A stretch of DNA of 15,931 bases. Source: an uncultured Collinsella sp. (lineage in GTDB: Bacteria > Actinomycetota > Coriobacteriia > Coriobacteriales > Coriobacteriaceae). Numbering within the stretch: position 1 is the first letter of the stretch; each line of letters starts with the position of its first letter. Location of the stretch: NCBI GenBank assembly GCA_900556705.1, contig USPT01000007.1, forward strand, positions 1 through 15,931, in the 5' to 3' direction. The notes below the pieces were generated by a model. That model did no database searches and was not told where the DNA came from. It saw nothing but the letters and a program-made list of their open reading frames with translations. Position numbers and translations under genes: made by a program. Below, piece by piece: positions 1 to 6,851 of this stretch.

Positions 1-65
1 GCGCCAGCACCCAGGCAAGCAGCCAGACCGACGCCACGGCCATCAACCTCGGTGCATATCTATAG
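1..65 (+). CDS. C-terminal end of an unidentified protein (partial, starts before the window)
   Basis: Frame 3 is open from the window edge to a TAG at 63-65 and reads ASTQASSQTDATAINLGAYL before the stop. A strong stem-loop terminator follows about 30 bases later, which fits the end of a plus-strand gene. The tail is Ser/Thr/Ala-rich and I do not recognise it. With only about 20 codons visible, the frame choice rests mainly on the terminator that follows. Confidence 0.4.
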   Translation, partial: ASTQASSQTDATAINLGAYL

Positions 66-96
66 CCTTTTCAGCTCACCTCAAACTCCGCTAAGC

Positions 97-135
97 AGAA
101 GGGCCCGGCAAGCAAAACGCTTGTCGGGCCCTTCT
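97..135 (+). terminator. Strong stem-loop terminator between convergent genes
   Basis: A 17-base arm (97-113, beginning AGAAGGGCCCGG) pairs with 119-135 (ending CGGGCCCTTCT) around the loop AAAAC. All positions pair, with one G-T wobble. The downstream T-tract is weak, but stem length and position after a stop codon support termination. The stem is symmetrical, so it could also stop minus-strand transcripts from the isomerase operon. Confidence 0.7.
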
Positions 136-191
136 GTCTCTATCGTTTCAGCAGGGAAAATCATCGAGTCGTCCAAACGAAGCGAGCGGAC

Positions 192-280
192 CTCGAGTGC
201 CGCAGGTTGTCGCGAAAGCGTAGCGCTGCGTACTTCATGTACGCAAGCGATGACTTAAGCGGCAAGATACGGCGCTCGAG
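192..280. repeat. Long imperfect inverted repeat (about 89 bp) in a convergent intergenic region
   Basis: Outer arms CTCGAGTGCCG (192-202) and CGGCGCTCGAG (270-280) pair with one wobble. Further in, TTGTCGC (207-213) pairs with GCGGCAA (259-265), and the tip is the perfect hairpin TGCGTAC-TTCAT-GTACGCA. Three nested pairings over 89 bases are unlikely by chance. I see no ORF in it. It may be a dispersed intergenic repeat or part of the 3' end structure of the operon ending at 332. Confidence 0.55.
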
Positions 281-331
281 ACCCGCACAGCGTTCAACGA
301 GTCCGCCGTTCGTCAGGACGACGGAACACCA

Positions 332-1759
332 TTAGCGGCAGACAACGTCCACGGGCACGTTCAGGATCTTGGCGACCTTGAGAATCGTGTCGGTCTGGCT
401 GCCTAGGCAGGCGGCCATGTGGTGAGTCGGGCCGGTCTCGTTCCAGCGATCCATGAACTCGCGGGCGCCGATCGAGAACTTCATGCGCATATTGGTGTCG
501 CCGAAGGTAAAGATCGGACCGTTAACGTTCTCGCCCTCGGCAACCACGAACTTAAAGTTGCCGTCGCCGTCCTGAGTGATACCAAGGAAGGTGATGGTGC
601 CGTGGCCGGGATAGAACTGGGTGAGGTAGCCGCCACCGGTCTTGCCGTGGAACACGGGAACAACCTTGAGCGTCGGCTTCTTGGCGGTCGAGATGTCGGC
701 ATCGCCGGAGCCGGAGTGGCCGATGATGACAATGTCCTCGGGAAAGTCGATGGAATACATCTCGGAAAGCTGGCCGGTGCCAGAGATGGTCTTGAGGATG
801 CTCATGGCGATGGCGACCTTCATATCGCCCTCGACCGCGCAGCTCGTGCCCTGCTTGATGAGCATGGAGAACGCCGGGATGAGCATGGAGTCGAGCACGC
901 CGGCCTGGCCCTTGGCATAGCCGTCGTAGTGGCTGGCGACCAGACCGATCTCCTCGTCCTTAACCCACTGCTCAAAGGCGACGACGTACTTGGCCATCTC
1001 CTGGATAGGCTCGTCGGTGACCTTGGCGCCGCCCTCGACGTCGAAGGTGTCGAGAATCTCGGCGGCCTTAGCGTCCACGGCAGCCTGGTCATCGATGTTG
1101 TCGGCGATAGCCCACATCTTCTCCCAATCGAACTGCTTGGTGTAGAGACCCAGACGGTTGTAGAGGTTGGTCTCGTCGATGTAGAGGTCCATCATGCCCG
1201 GATACGGACGGCCGATCTGGGCGATATTGGTGCGACGCAGACGACGGCGCACCTGGGCGGCACGGCACCACTGCTCGAGCTGCTCGGCCACGGCCGGGTC
1301 GCCGCCCTCGACAACACCGGTCACCACGGCGTGACGCTTGCCGGCACGGTTAAGGTCGGCTACGACCTCACCGGGAGCACCGCAGGCGTACAGATCGCCC
1401 AGCCACGTGGGGATATCGGTGTTGGCGTAGTCGGGCTGGGCCTTCTTTTGCACGTTGACCACGACGACGGGCACGTCCAGGTCGCGTACGACCGGCAGCA
1501 CGTTGTAGCTCGTGGCATAGGTGAGCATCTGCAGGATGACCAAGTCGACATCCTCGGCGCGGAACTTGTCGCCCGCGACCTGAGCCTGTTCCTTGGTGGT
1601 CACCATACCGCCGTCGATAAGCTCGACGGTCGTAGGCAGCGTGGCCTTAAAGTCCTCGTACTGCTGCTCAAAGTTGGGAACGAGCTGCGGGAACTGCGGA
1701 AGATAGGCACCGAGGGCGATAGAAAAGACGCCAACCTTGGCCTTGGTGTTAACGAGCAT
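332..1759 (-). CDS. L-fucose/L-arabinose isomerase family protein, probable L-rhamnose isomerase of this operon
   Basis: A 475-residue protein of the L-fucose isomerase-related superfamily (FucI/AraA fold, cytoplasmic, divalent-metal dependent). Conserved stretches are CAVEGD (E310), IGHSG (H348) and the C-terminal GPTHHMAACLG (443-453). Acidic and histidine residues in these places are metal and catalytic ligands in the family. It ends a four-gene operon with RhaB, RhaD and an MFS carrier but no RhaA, so interconversion of L-rhamnose and L-rhamnulose is the likely job (inference). L-fucose or L-arabinose isomerisation is less likely given the neighbours. The ATG at 1759 is chosen because GGAGGA lies five bases before it; a TTG four codons upstream overlaps that ribosome binding site and is rejected. 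The residues 168-176 are strikingly Arg-rich (QVRRRLRRT). Confidence 0.8.
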   Translation of the reverse strand: MLVNTKAKVGVFSIALGAYLPQFPQLVPNFEQQYEDFKATLPTTVELIDGGMVTTKEQAQVAGDKFRAEDVDLVILQMLTYATSYNVLPVVRDLDVPVVVVNVQKKAQPDYANTDIPTWLGDLYACGAPGEVVADLNRAGKRHAVVTGVVEGGDPAVAEQLEQWCRAAQVRRRLRRTNIAQIGRPYPGMMDLYIDETNLYNRLGLYTKQFDWEKMWAIADNIDDQAAVDAKAAEILDTFDVEGGAKVTDEPIQEMAKYVVAFEQWVKDEEIGLVASHYDGYAKGQAGVLDSMLIPAFSMLIKQGTSCAVEGDMKVAIAMSILKTISGTGQLSEMYSIDFPEDIVIIGHSGSGDADISTAKKPTLKVVPVFHGKTGGGYLTQFYPGHGTITFLGITQDGDGNFKFVVAEGENVNGPIFTFGDTNMRMKFSIGAREFMDRWNETGPTHHMAACLGSQTDTILKVAKILNVPVDVVCR

Positions 1760-1797
1760 GATTTCCTCCAATGAGAAAAGTTGATGATTGCAAGCAA

Positions 1798-1851
1798 GCG
1801 GACGCGGCGGTTATCAGATCAGCGCAACAGACATGTTTCTACCGCGTCCGC
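1798..1851 (-). other. Stem-loop in the spacer between transporter and isomerase genes
   Basis: GCGGACGCGG (1798-1807) and CCGCGTCCGC (1842-1851) form a perfect 10-bp GC-rich stem with a 34-base loop. It lies in the 179-bp gap upstream of the isomerase gene on the operon transcript. No T-tract follows, so it looks more like a processing or stability element than a terminator. Confidence 0.5.
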
Positions 1852-1869
1852 CTGCAGTTGCGCAGGGGG

Positions 1870-1903
1870 TGGGGCGAGGGTATGGGACTAAGCCTTCGCC
1901 CCA
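1870..1903 (-). other. Second stem-loop in the transporter-isomerase spacer
   Basis: TGGGGCGA (1870-1877) and TCGCCCCA (1896-1903) form a perfect 8-bp stem just beyond the transporter stop codon on the minus strand. It could protect the 3' end of an mRNA carrying the upstream genes, or partly attenuate transcription into the isomerase gene. Confidence 0.45.
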
Positions 1904-1938
1904 GAGGTTGCCGCGACAAGGCGGCGGGATAAAGCAAA

Positions 1939-3186
1939 TTACTCGGCGTCGTCGAACGCGTTGTAGCGCTCGCCATGGAAGGCCCAGATAGCGGCGGCAA
2001 AGCCAATCAGGCACAGCAGCGACAGAACCAGGAAGGCGGCCTTGTAGCCGGCCACGGCGATGAACGTGGCAGTGAAGGAGCCGGCGACGGCGCACAGGAA
2101 ACGCGAGGAGAACACGATGGCGCCGTTAGCAGTGGTGCGCAGCAGCGTCGGGAAGCACTCCTGCATCCAGACCTTCAGGATGCCCTCGAAGGCAAAGGCG
2201 GCACCGATGCAGTAGAGCAGCTGCGTGGCAACGTAGGTGACCGTCGAAGCACCAAAGAGCGGGAACATGAGGAAGCCGAGCAAGTAGAGTGCGGCACCCA
2301 TGTAGAACAGCGGCATACGCTTGTCGGTATCGACAAACTTCATAAAGACGAAGTCGAGGATGGCGCGAATCGGGTAGCAGATCAGGCCGATGGTAGACAC
2401 GACGGAGATAGGCAGCGACACGACGTTGGCGCCGATCCACGTGGAGAACTGACCGAGAGAGTTGGCTGGGATGTTGGTACCAATGTAGAAGATGGCAAGG
2501 GCGATGAACGGCTTGGCGTAGGGGCTCTTGAACAGGTCGGAAATCTTACCCTGGGCCTGCTCGCTCACCTTGCCTGCCAGACGGTCCTCGTGCGCCTTAA
2601 TCCAAACCGGAGACTCCGGGATGGTCTGGCGGGCGATAAGCACCAGGATGGAGACAACGGCAAGCTGGGTGAACATGATCTGGCCGCCCAGGTAACCCCA
2701 GTCACCGACAACGGCGCCAATGCCCTGGGCAACGACAATACCGACAACCCACAGGATGTCCGAGAACAGCAGCATCTTGCCGCGTTTGTCATCGGGCGCC
2801 TCCTCGGCGATGGTCGCCAGTGAAACCGGCAGGTCGGCGCCGACACCCAGACCCATCAGAATCTCGCCCAACAGCAGCAGCGGGAAGGTCTGAGCAAAGA
2901 TCATAGTGACGGCACCGATGATGAGCATGCCCATGGTGACCGAGAAGACCGGCTTGCGGCCAAAGCGGTCGCCCAGGCTGCCGCCCAGGATGGAACCGAT
3001 GGCGATGCAGAAGGTGAGCGCCGCGGAAATCAGACCGAACTGACCGTTATCGAGGCCAAAGGTCTGCTGGTAAATGACCAGCGCCGTACCAGAAGAGATG
3101 ATCGCGCACGAATCGATGTAGGATGCCATGCCCGAGACGACGGCTACCCACCAAGGGTTCACGTGGCGGTTGCGAGTGTTTCCCAT
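1939..3186 (-). CDS. MFS sugar transporter, probable L-rhamnose importer
   Basis: A 415-residue integral membrane protein with about 12 hydrophobic segments. It has the MFS loop 2-3 signature GDRFGRKP (72-79) and, at the end of the first half, PESPVW (190-195), which resembles the PESPRW motif of the sugar porter subfamily. A charged cytoplasmic loop follows (about 196-225). Placement between RhaD and the isomerase makes L-rhamnose, or a related 6-deoxyhexose, the likely substrate; this is inference from context. The start at 3186 is preceded by AAGGGG seven bases upstream. An upstream in-frame start at 3249 would add a 21-residue extension from the stem-loop-bearing spacer and lacks a better ribosome binding site. 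Proton coupling is usual for the family but cannot be read from the sequence. Confidence 0.8.
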   Translation of the reverse strand: MGNTRNRHVNPWWVAVVSGMASYIDSCAIISSGTALVIYQQTFGLDNGQFGLISAALTFCIAIGSILGGSLGDRFGRKPVFSVTMGMLIIGAVTMIFAQTFPLLLLGEILMGLGVGADLPVSLATIAEEAPDDKRGKMLLFSDILWVVGIVVAQGIGAVVGDWGYLGGQIMFTQLAVVSILVLIARQTIPESPVWIKAHEDRLAGKVSEQAQGKISDLFKSPYAKPFIALAIFYIGTNIPANSLGQFSTWIGANVVSLPISVVSTIGLICYPIRAILDFVFMKFVDTDKRMPLFYMGAALYLLGFLMFPLFGASTVTYVATQLLYCIGAAFAFEGILKVWMQECFPTLLRTTANGAIVFSSRFLCAVAGSFTATFIAVAGYKAAFLVLSLLCLIGFAAAIWAFHGERYNAFDDAE

Positions 3187-3237
3187 TCTATTTCCCCTTA
3201 CAATGTTTCCAAGCTGCCCAAACAGCAGCGATAAGAC

Positions 3238-3274
3238 GGCGGTTTCCACGAGCTCCCCAGCAACCGGAACCGCC
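3238..3274 (-). other. Stem-loop between aldolase and transporter genes
   Basis: GGCGGTTTCC (3238-3247) pairs with GGAACCGCC (3266-3274), with one bulged T. On the operon transcript it falls directly after the aldolase stop codon. There is no clear U-run after it, so partial attenuation or mRNA processing is more likely than full termination. Confidence 0.45.
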
Positions 3275-3289
3275 GGCTTTTCTTACCTA

Positions 3290-4120
3290 CTAATCAACAA
3301 ATGCTTCGTTGATCTTGATGCCAAAGTCACGGCAGGTATCCTTGAGGCCCTTGTCGCTAATCTTGTTGAGGAAGTCATCCGAACCGCCGTTGGCAGCACG
3401 CGCGGCCAGGTAAATCTCGGCGGCCTTCTCGACGGTGTGCGCCAGGCCAAAGGTCGTGTCGAAGTCAGGACCAGCGGCGAACAGGCCGTGGTGCGCCCAG
3501 ACGATGGTGTCGTAGGTCTTCATGAGCTCGGAGCTTGCCTCGGCGATGGCCGGGCCACCTGGGACCATCCAGGGCACAACGCCCACGCCGGTCGGGAAAA
3601 CGACGACGCATTCGGTCATCATCTGCCACAGGATACGGGTAAAAGCGCGGTCCTCCAGCGGCACCACGAAGGACATCTCGATGATGCCGGGGGTATGAGC
3701 GTGGTAAATCACACGGTCGGCGCCATCGGTACGGGCGGCGGCGACGCAGTGGTTCATGTAATGGCTCTCGAACTCACTGGTCGGGCGGGCGCCGTTGGCA
3801 AGACCCCACACAACGCGGAAGGCGTCGCCGGTCTCGTTGATCTCGACGATGCCGATGTTGGCATGCGGATCCTCCAGGACATTACGCATATACTTGCCCG
3901 AGCCGGTGCTCACGAAGTACTGGCCGGCAAGATTCTCGCCACGCACGCCCATCTTGACCCACTCGCGAGGCTCCTCAAAGAACGGTTTGGCCTCGGCGAC
4001 CTCGTCGTCGGTCATGCGGTAGGTAAGGTTGCCGCCGTTGCGCTCATGCCAGCCCTGCCTAAAGCCGTCATCGCACAAGCGGCAGAAGCCCTTGATAAAC
4101 GCCAGATCTTCCATTGCCAT
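3290..4120 (-). CDS. rhaD: Rhamnulose-1-phosphate aldolase (class II aldolase)
   Basis: Zinc-dependent cleavage of L-rhamnulose 1-phosphate to dihydroxyacetone phosphate and L-lactaldehyde, in the cytoplasm. The 276 residues match the usual RhaD length (274 in E. coli). The N-terminus carries the RhaD-type substrate loop WHERNGGNLTYR (25-35 region). Zinc ligands are H140 and H142 (YHAHTPG) and H211 (WAHHGLF), and the catalytic glutamate is E116 in PTSE; all are one position off the E. coli numbering as I recall it. The ATG at 4120 has AGGAG seven bases upstream. A second ATG two codons in and an upstream TTG at 4153 are less suitable. It follows rhaB after a 202-bp spacer holding a stem-loop and precedes the transporter. 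The full set of active-site residues argues that the enzyme is functional. Confidence 0.93.
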   Translation of the reverse strand: MAMEDLAFIKGFCRLCDDGFRQGWHERNGGNLTYRMTDDEVAEAKPFFEEPREWVKMGVRGENLAGQYFVSTGSGKYMRNVLEDPHANIGIVEINETGDAFRVVWGLANGARPTSEFESHYMNHCVAAARTDGADRVIYHAHTPGIIEMSFVVPLEDRAFTRILWQMMTECVVVFPTGVGVVPWMVPGGPAIAEASSELMKTYDTIVWAHHGLFAAGPDFDTTFGLAHTVEKAAEIYLAARAANGGSDDFLNKISDKGLKDTCRDFGIKINEAFVD

Positions 4121-4181
4121 TGTCTGTCTCCTCTCCGGGACCCGCAGGTCCAATTGAAAAACGTGAAAAGCCGATTGACGG

Positions 4182-4219
4182 CGGCGCGGAGCATGGTGTC
4201 ATGTAGGGCCTCCGCGCCG
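4182..4219 (-). other. Stem-loop in the rhaB-rhaD spacer
   Basis: CGGCGCGGAG (4182-4191) and CTCCGCGCCG (4210-4219) form a perfect 10-bp stem whose loop contains a further CATG-GTGT-CATG pairing. On the minus strand it is followed, about 10-25 bases later, by T-rich sequence (GGCTTTTCACGTTTTTC). A leaky terminator lowering rhaD expression relative to rhaB is possible. The rest of the spacer has no gene I can support. Confidence 0.5.
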
Positions 4220-4322
4220 TATGTCATCGGAGAGAGCCACTCGTGCCCGGCAGGAGTCACTTGCCGCACGCGGGGCTGGGGGTAGGTGAAAGGTGAGTCG
4301 GGGGGGCAAGCCCCACTCTCGG

Positions 4323-5807
4323 TTAGGCCTGGACGCCCTTGGGGTCAATGCGCTTGACATCGAAGGAGCGGGCAACGCAGGCGCGGGCATCGGCCAGGTC
4401 GGCAAAATCGCCGCCGGCGATCATCTGCACGATAAAGTTGCCGATGCAGGTACCCTCGATGGGGCCGGCGAACACGGGGAGCCCGCAGGTGTCGGCCGTC
4501 ATCTGGTTGAGGTAGTAATCCTGGCAACCGCCGCCCACGATGTTGATGCTCGTGTAGTCGTGACCCGAAAGCTCGCGCAGGCCCTCGATGGCCTTAGCAT
4601 ACGAACGGGACAGGCTGCAGTAGTTGGTGCGCATGATCTCGCCCACGGTGCGCGGAACCGGTTCGCCACCCTCGGCGCAGGCCTGCTTAATCTCCTGGAT
4701 CATGGAGTCGGGAGCCAGGAAACGATCGTCATCGACATCGACATAGGCCTCGAAGGGCTCGGCCTCGCGACAGAGCGCACGGAGCTCGTCAAAGCCGACC
4801 TTGTGATCCATGAGCGCCTTGTGCGAGGTCTTGCCCTCGACATAGTCGACGCCGTTGATCTCGCGGCGAACGGACTGGTTCATCCACAAGCCCATGATGT
4901 TCTTGAGGAAGCGGTAGCGCTTGAGGTAGCCGCCCTCGTTGGTAAAGTTCTGCTTGCGGGCGAGCTCGTTGGTGATGGCGTGCTGGTTCTCAACGCCCAG
5001 CAGGCTCCACGTACCGCTCGAGATATAGACGGCGTTGTCATCCTTGGCGGGAACGGCCAGGAAGGCGGAGCCGGTGTCGTGCGTAGCGGGCAGCACGACA
5101 GTCGCGGAATAGCCGATCTTCTCGGAGATGTCGGCCGTAAGCTCGCCGAGCACGGCACCAGGCATCGTCGGCTCCAAGAAGATGCCCTGGGGAATACCAA
5201 AGCGCGAGAGGATCTCGGTGTCCCACGTGCACTTCTCGGCGTCGAGCATGCCGGTGGTGCTCGCGTTGGTGTACTCGTTGGCCTTAATGCCGGTCAGACG
5301 CCAGTTGAGATAATCCGGAATCATCAGGAAGGTTCGGGCTGCCTCGAGTTGCTCGGGATGCTCGTTCTTAAGGGCGAGCAGCTGGTAGAGCGTATTGAAA
5401 GGCTGACGTTGAATACCGGTACGGGCATAGACCTCGGCCGGATCCATAATTTGGTCGGCAACTTCGTAGATGCCGTCAGTGCGGGCATCACGGTAGGCGA
5501 CCGTGTCACCGACGATCTTGTTATGCTCATCGAGCAGCACGAAGTCAACGCCCCAGGTATCAATACCGATGGTGGCCGGAGCCTGTCCGGTCTGATCCTT
5601 GACGGCACGCAGGCCTGCGACAACATGGTCGAACAGAGCCTCAACGTCCCAGCAGTCGTGATCGCCTATGCGCTTCTGCTCGTTATCGAAGCGGTAAACC
5701 TCCTGGTAGGACATCTTGCCCTCCTCGACCCAGCCAGCAAGGACGCGACCGCTCGAAGCACCGATATCGACTGCTGCGTAATGCTTGGACTCGATGCGAC
5801 TCTCCAT
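4323..5807 (-). CDS. rhaB: Rhamnulokinase
   Basis: ATP-dependent phosphorylation of L-rhamnulose to L-rhamnulose 1-phosphate in the cytoplasm; a FGGY-family sugar kinase. The 494 residues compare with 489 in E. coli. The N-terminal phosphate-binding motif is DIGASSGR (14-21). Substrate-side GIDTWGVDF is at 81-89, the catalytic aspartate is D244 in ATHDTGSAF, the second phosphate loop is SSGTW (263-267), and the C-terminal adenosine motif is NIVGGGCQDYY. The ATG at 5807 is preferred because GGGAG lies five bases upstream; an earlier in-frame ATG at 5834 lies inside the second operator and has no ribosome binding site. It is the first gene of the rhamnose operon, behind a near-consensus promoter that overlaps a LacI-type operator. 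Nothing appears truncated or mutated. Confidence 0.93.
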   Translation of the reverse strand: MESRIESKHYAAVDIGASSGRVLAGWVEEGKMSYQEVYRFDNEQKRIGDHDCWDVEALFDHVVAGLRAVKDQTGQAPATIGIDTWGVDFVLLDEHNKIVGDTVAYRDARTDGIYEVADQIMDPAEVYARTGIQRQPFNTLYQLLALKNEHPEQLEAARTFLMIPDYLNWRLTGIKANEYTNASTTGMLDAEKCTWDTEILSRFGIPQGIFLEPTMPGAVLGELTADISEKIGYSATVVLPATHDTGSAFLAVPAKDDNAVYISSGTWSLLGVENQHAITNELARKQNFTNEGGYLKRYRFLKNIMGLWMNQSVRREINGVDYVEGKTSHKALMDHKVGFDELRALCREAEPFEAYVDVDDDRFLAPDSMIQEIKQACAEGGEPVPRTVGEIMRTNYCSLSRSYAKAIEGLRELSGHDYTSINIVGGGCQDYYLNQMTADTCGLPVFAGPIEGTCIGNFIVQMIAGGDFADLADARACVARSFDVKRIDPKGVQA

Positions 5808-5820
5808 GTGCTCTCCCTTT

Positions 5821-5834
5821 TTGAAGCGATTCAT
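5821..5834. promoter_or_regulatory. LacI-family operator O2, just downstream of the rhaB transcription start
   Basis: TTGAAGCGATTCAT shares the core TGAAnCGnTTCA with O1. Its centre is 33 bp from O1's, about three helical turns, so both sites face the same side of the DNA. It would cover roughly +5 to +18 of the transcript. Confidence 0.55.
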
Positions 5835-5845
5835 TTACGGTTTTC

Positions 5846-5873
5846 ATTATTATTTGAACCGTTTCAATTTCAA
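5846..5873 (-). promoter_or_regulatory. Promoter of the rhamnose operon
   Basis: On the minus strand, -35 TTGAAA (5873-5868) and -10 AATAAT (5851-5846) are separated by 16 bases and each match the sigma-70 consensus at five of six positions. Transcription would begin near 5839, giving a leader of about 32 bases before the rhaB ATG at 5807. Confidence 0.7.
5854..5867. promoter_or_regulatory. LacI-family operator O1, inside the rhaB promoter spacer
   Basis: TTGAACCGTTTCAA is palindromic around a central CG (12 of 14 positions), the typical form of a LacI-family site. It fills the stretch between the -35 and -10 boxes, so a bound repressor would block RNA polymerase. The regulator is not identified; the LacI-type gene in this window has a differently shaped candidate site. 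Confidence 0.65.
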
Positions 5874-5953
5874 TATGAGTCATATCCAGTCCGGTGAGCG
5901 GTTGTTTTCAATCGGTAAACGGTAGTCTTTTTTGGTTTGAACCCTATAGATAC

Positions 5954-5994
5954 AAAGATGCGGCCACCCGTGTTAAGCGGATGGCCGCATCTTT
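5954..5994 (-). terminator. Intrinsic terminator of the HAD-family gene
   Basis: Arms 5954-5966 (AAAGATGCGGCCA) and 5982-5994 are perfectly complementary over 13 bp around a 15-base loop. On the minus strand the stem is followed by TTTGTATCT. It lies 32 bases after the HAD gene's stop and upstream of the rhaB promoter, so it separates the two units. Confidence 0.8.
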
Positions 5995-6026
5995 AAAATG
6001 CTATTGAAATGGCTTACATGCAGACG

Positions 6027-6677
6027 CTAGCGCACGGCCTTGACCGCCGCCGTAAGGTCGAACAGCGTATCGAGCACGGCCTCGCAGCCATCCACCACGT
6101 CCTGCGGCAGCGGCACGATATCGGGGACGGCAAAGACGTGGCAGCCGGCCGTAATGCCCGAGACGCAGCCGTTGCGCGAATCCTCGACCACGGCACATTC
6201 CTCGGGAGCAAAGCCCGCGCGCTCGCAGGCGAGCAGGTACATCTCGGGGTCAGGCTTGCCGTGTACGACGTCGCCGCCGCAGGTCACCGTCTCAAACTTG
6301 TCAAAGAGACCGAATGCTTTAAGGTTGCGCTCTGCGGTAACGTGGCGCGACGACGTCGCAAGGCCCACGTGATAGCCCGCCGCCAGCAGCTCGTCTAGGC
6401 ACTCAGCGGCGCCGGCCTTAAGTTCCAGATCGGTCTTGACCATCTCGTCGCGAATCTCCTTGTGGCGGGCATAGATCGCCTCGGCGGTCTCGCGGCTGCC
6501 GTAATGCTCCTCGAGAATGCCCATGACATCGGGCAGCGTGCGGCCGATAAACTGATGGATCAGCGCATCATCAATCGCGAGCCCCAGCTCGGCGGCGCCT
6601 GCCTTCCAGGCCTTAATCCCCAAACGCTCGGTATCGACCAGCGTTCCATCCATGTCAAAAATAACAGCCTTGATCAT
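6027..6677 (-). CDS. HAD-superfamily hydrolase, beta-phosphoglucomutase/sugar-phosphatase type
   Basis: A 216-residue HAD subfamily I enzyme of the small alpha-helical cap type, cytoplasmic and Mg2+ dependent. All four HAD motifs are visible: motif I DMDGT with nucleophile D8 and acid/base D10, motif II TSS (108-110), motif III K141 in HGKPDPEMY, and motif IV ED (165-166) in VVEDSRNG. The cap lies at about 15-85. Length and motifs fit beta-phosphoglucomutase-like proteins, which include mutases and small sugar-phosphate or phosphoglycolate phosphatases; the substrate cannot be chosen from sequence. It has its own terminator and is divergent from the LarE-type gene. The start at 6677 has a GGGGGA ribosome binding site on the minus strand. 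It may clean up sugar phosphates for the neighbouring operons, but that is only suggested by position. Confidence 0.85.
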   Translation of the reverse strand: MIKAVIFDMDGTLVDTERLGIKAWKAGAAELGLAIDDALIHQFIGRTLPDVMGILEEHYGSRETAEAIYARHKEIRDEMVKTDLELKAGAAECLDELLAAGYHVGLATSSRHVTAERNLKAFGLFDKFETVTCGGDVVHGKPDPEMYLLACERAGFAPEECAVVEDSRNGCVSGITAGCHVFAVPDIVPLPQDVVDGCEAVLDTLFDLTAAVKAVR

Positions 6678-6738
6678 ATCGGTCCCCCATCGACTCGCGC
6701 TGTCATACTTTCGCTACTCTACCGCACTTTACGAACTT

Positions 6739-6755
6739 GTATATAACGTATATAC
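6739..6755. promoter_or_regulatory. Inverted repeat between divergent HAD and LarE-type genes, possible operator
   Basis: GTATATA-ACG-TATATAC is a 7-bp perfect inverted repeat with a 3-base spacer, set in an AT-rich patch of otherwise GC-rich DNA. GntR-type regulators often bind short GTnTA/TAnAC palindromes, so it could be an operator for one or both genes. No regulator of that type lies in the window. Confidence 0.35.
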
Positions 6756-6851
6756 CATATTGCACTTTCGTTACATAGATAGAAGTCTTATGGCGAGTGG
6801 CTCGGTAGGATTATAGTTTCGTCCGAGCTTTAATAACTGTAAGGAACTTTC

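Noticed and set aside
52..258. A 68-codon plus-strand frame in the first intergenic region
   Set aside because: It runs through the terminator stem and the nested inverted repeat and has no ribosome binding site.
5854..5867. Catabolite-repression (CcpA cre) site
   Set aside because: It has the central CG, but the spacing of the TGAA/TTCA arms does not fit the 14-base cre consensus; a generic LacI-type operator is the safer call.
4293..5897. A 534-codon plus-strand frame opposite rhaB, and similar long frames at 419-1774 and 1975-2823
   Set aside because: These are antisense shadows of rhaB, the isomerase and the transporter. They lack plausible domains, and the opposite strand has clear motifs and ribosome binding sites.
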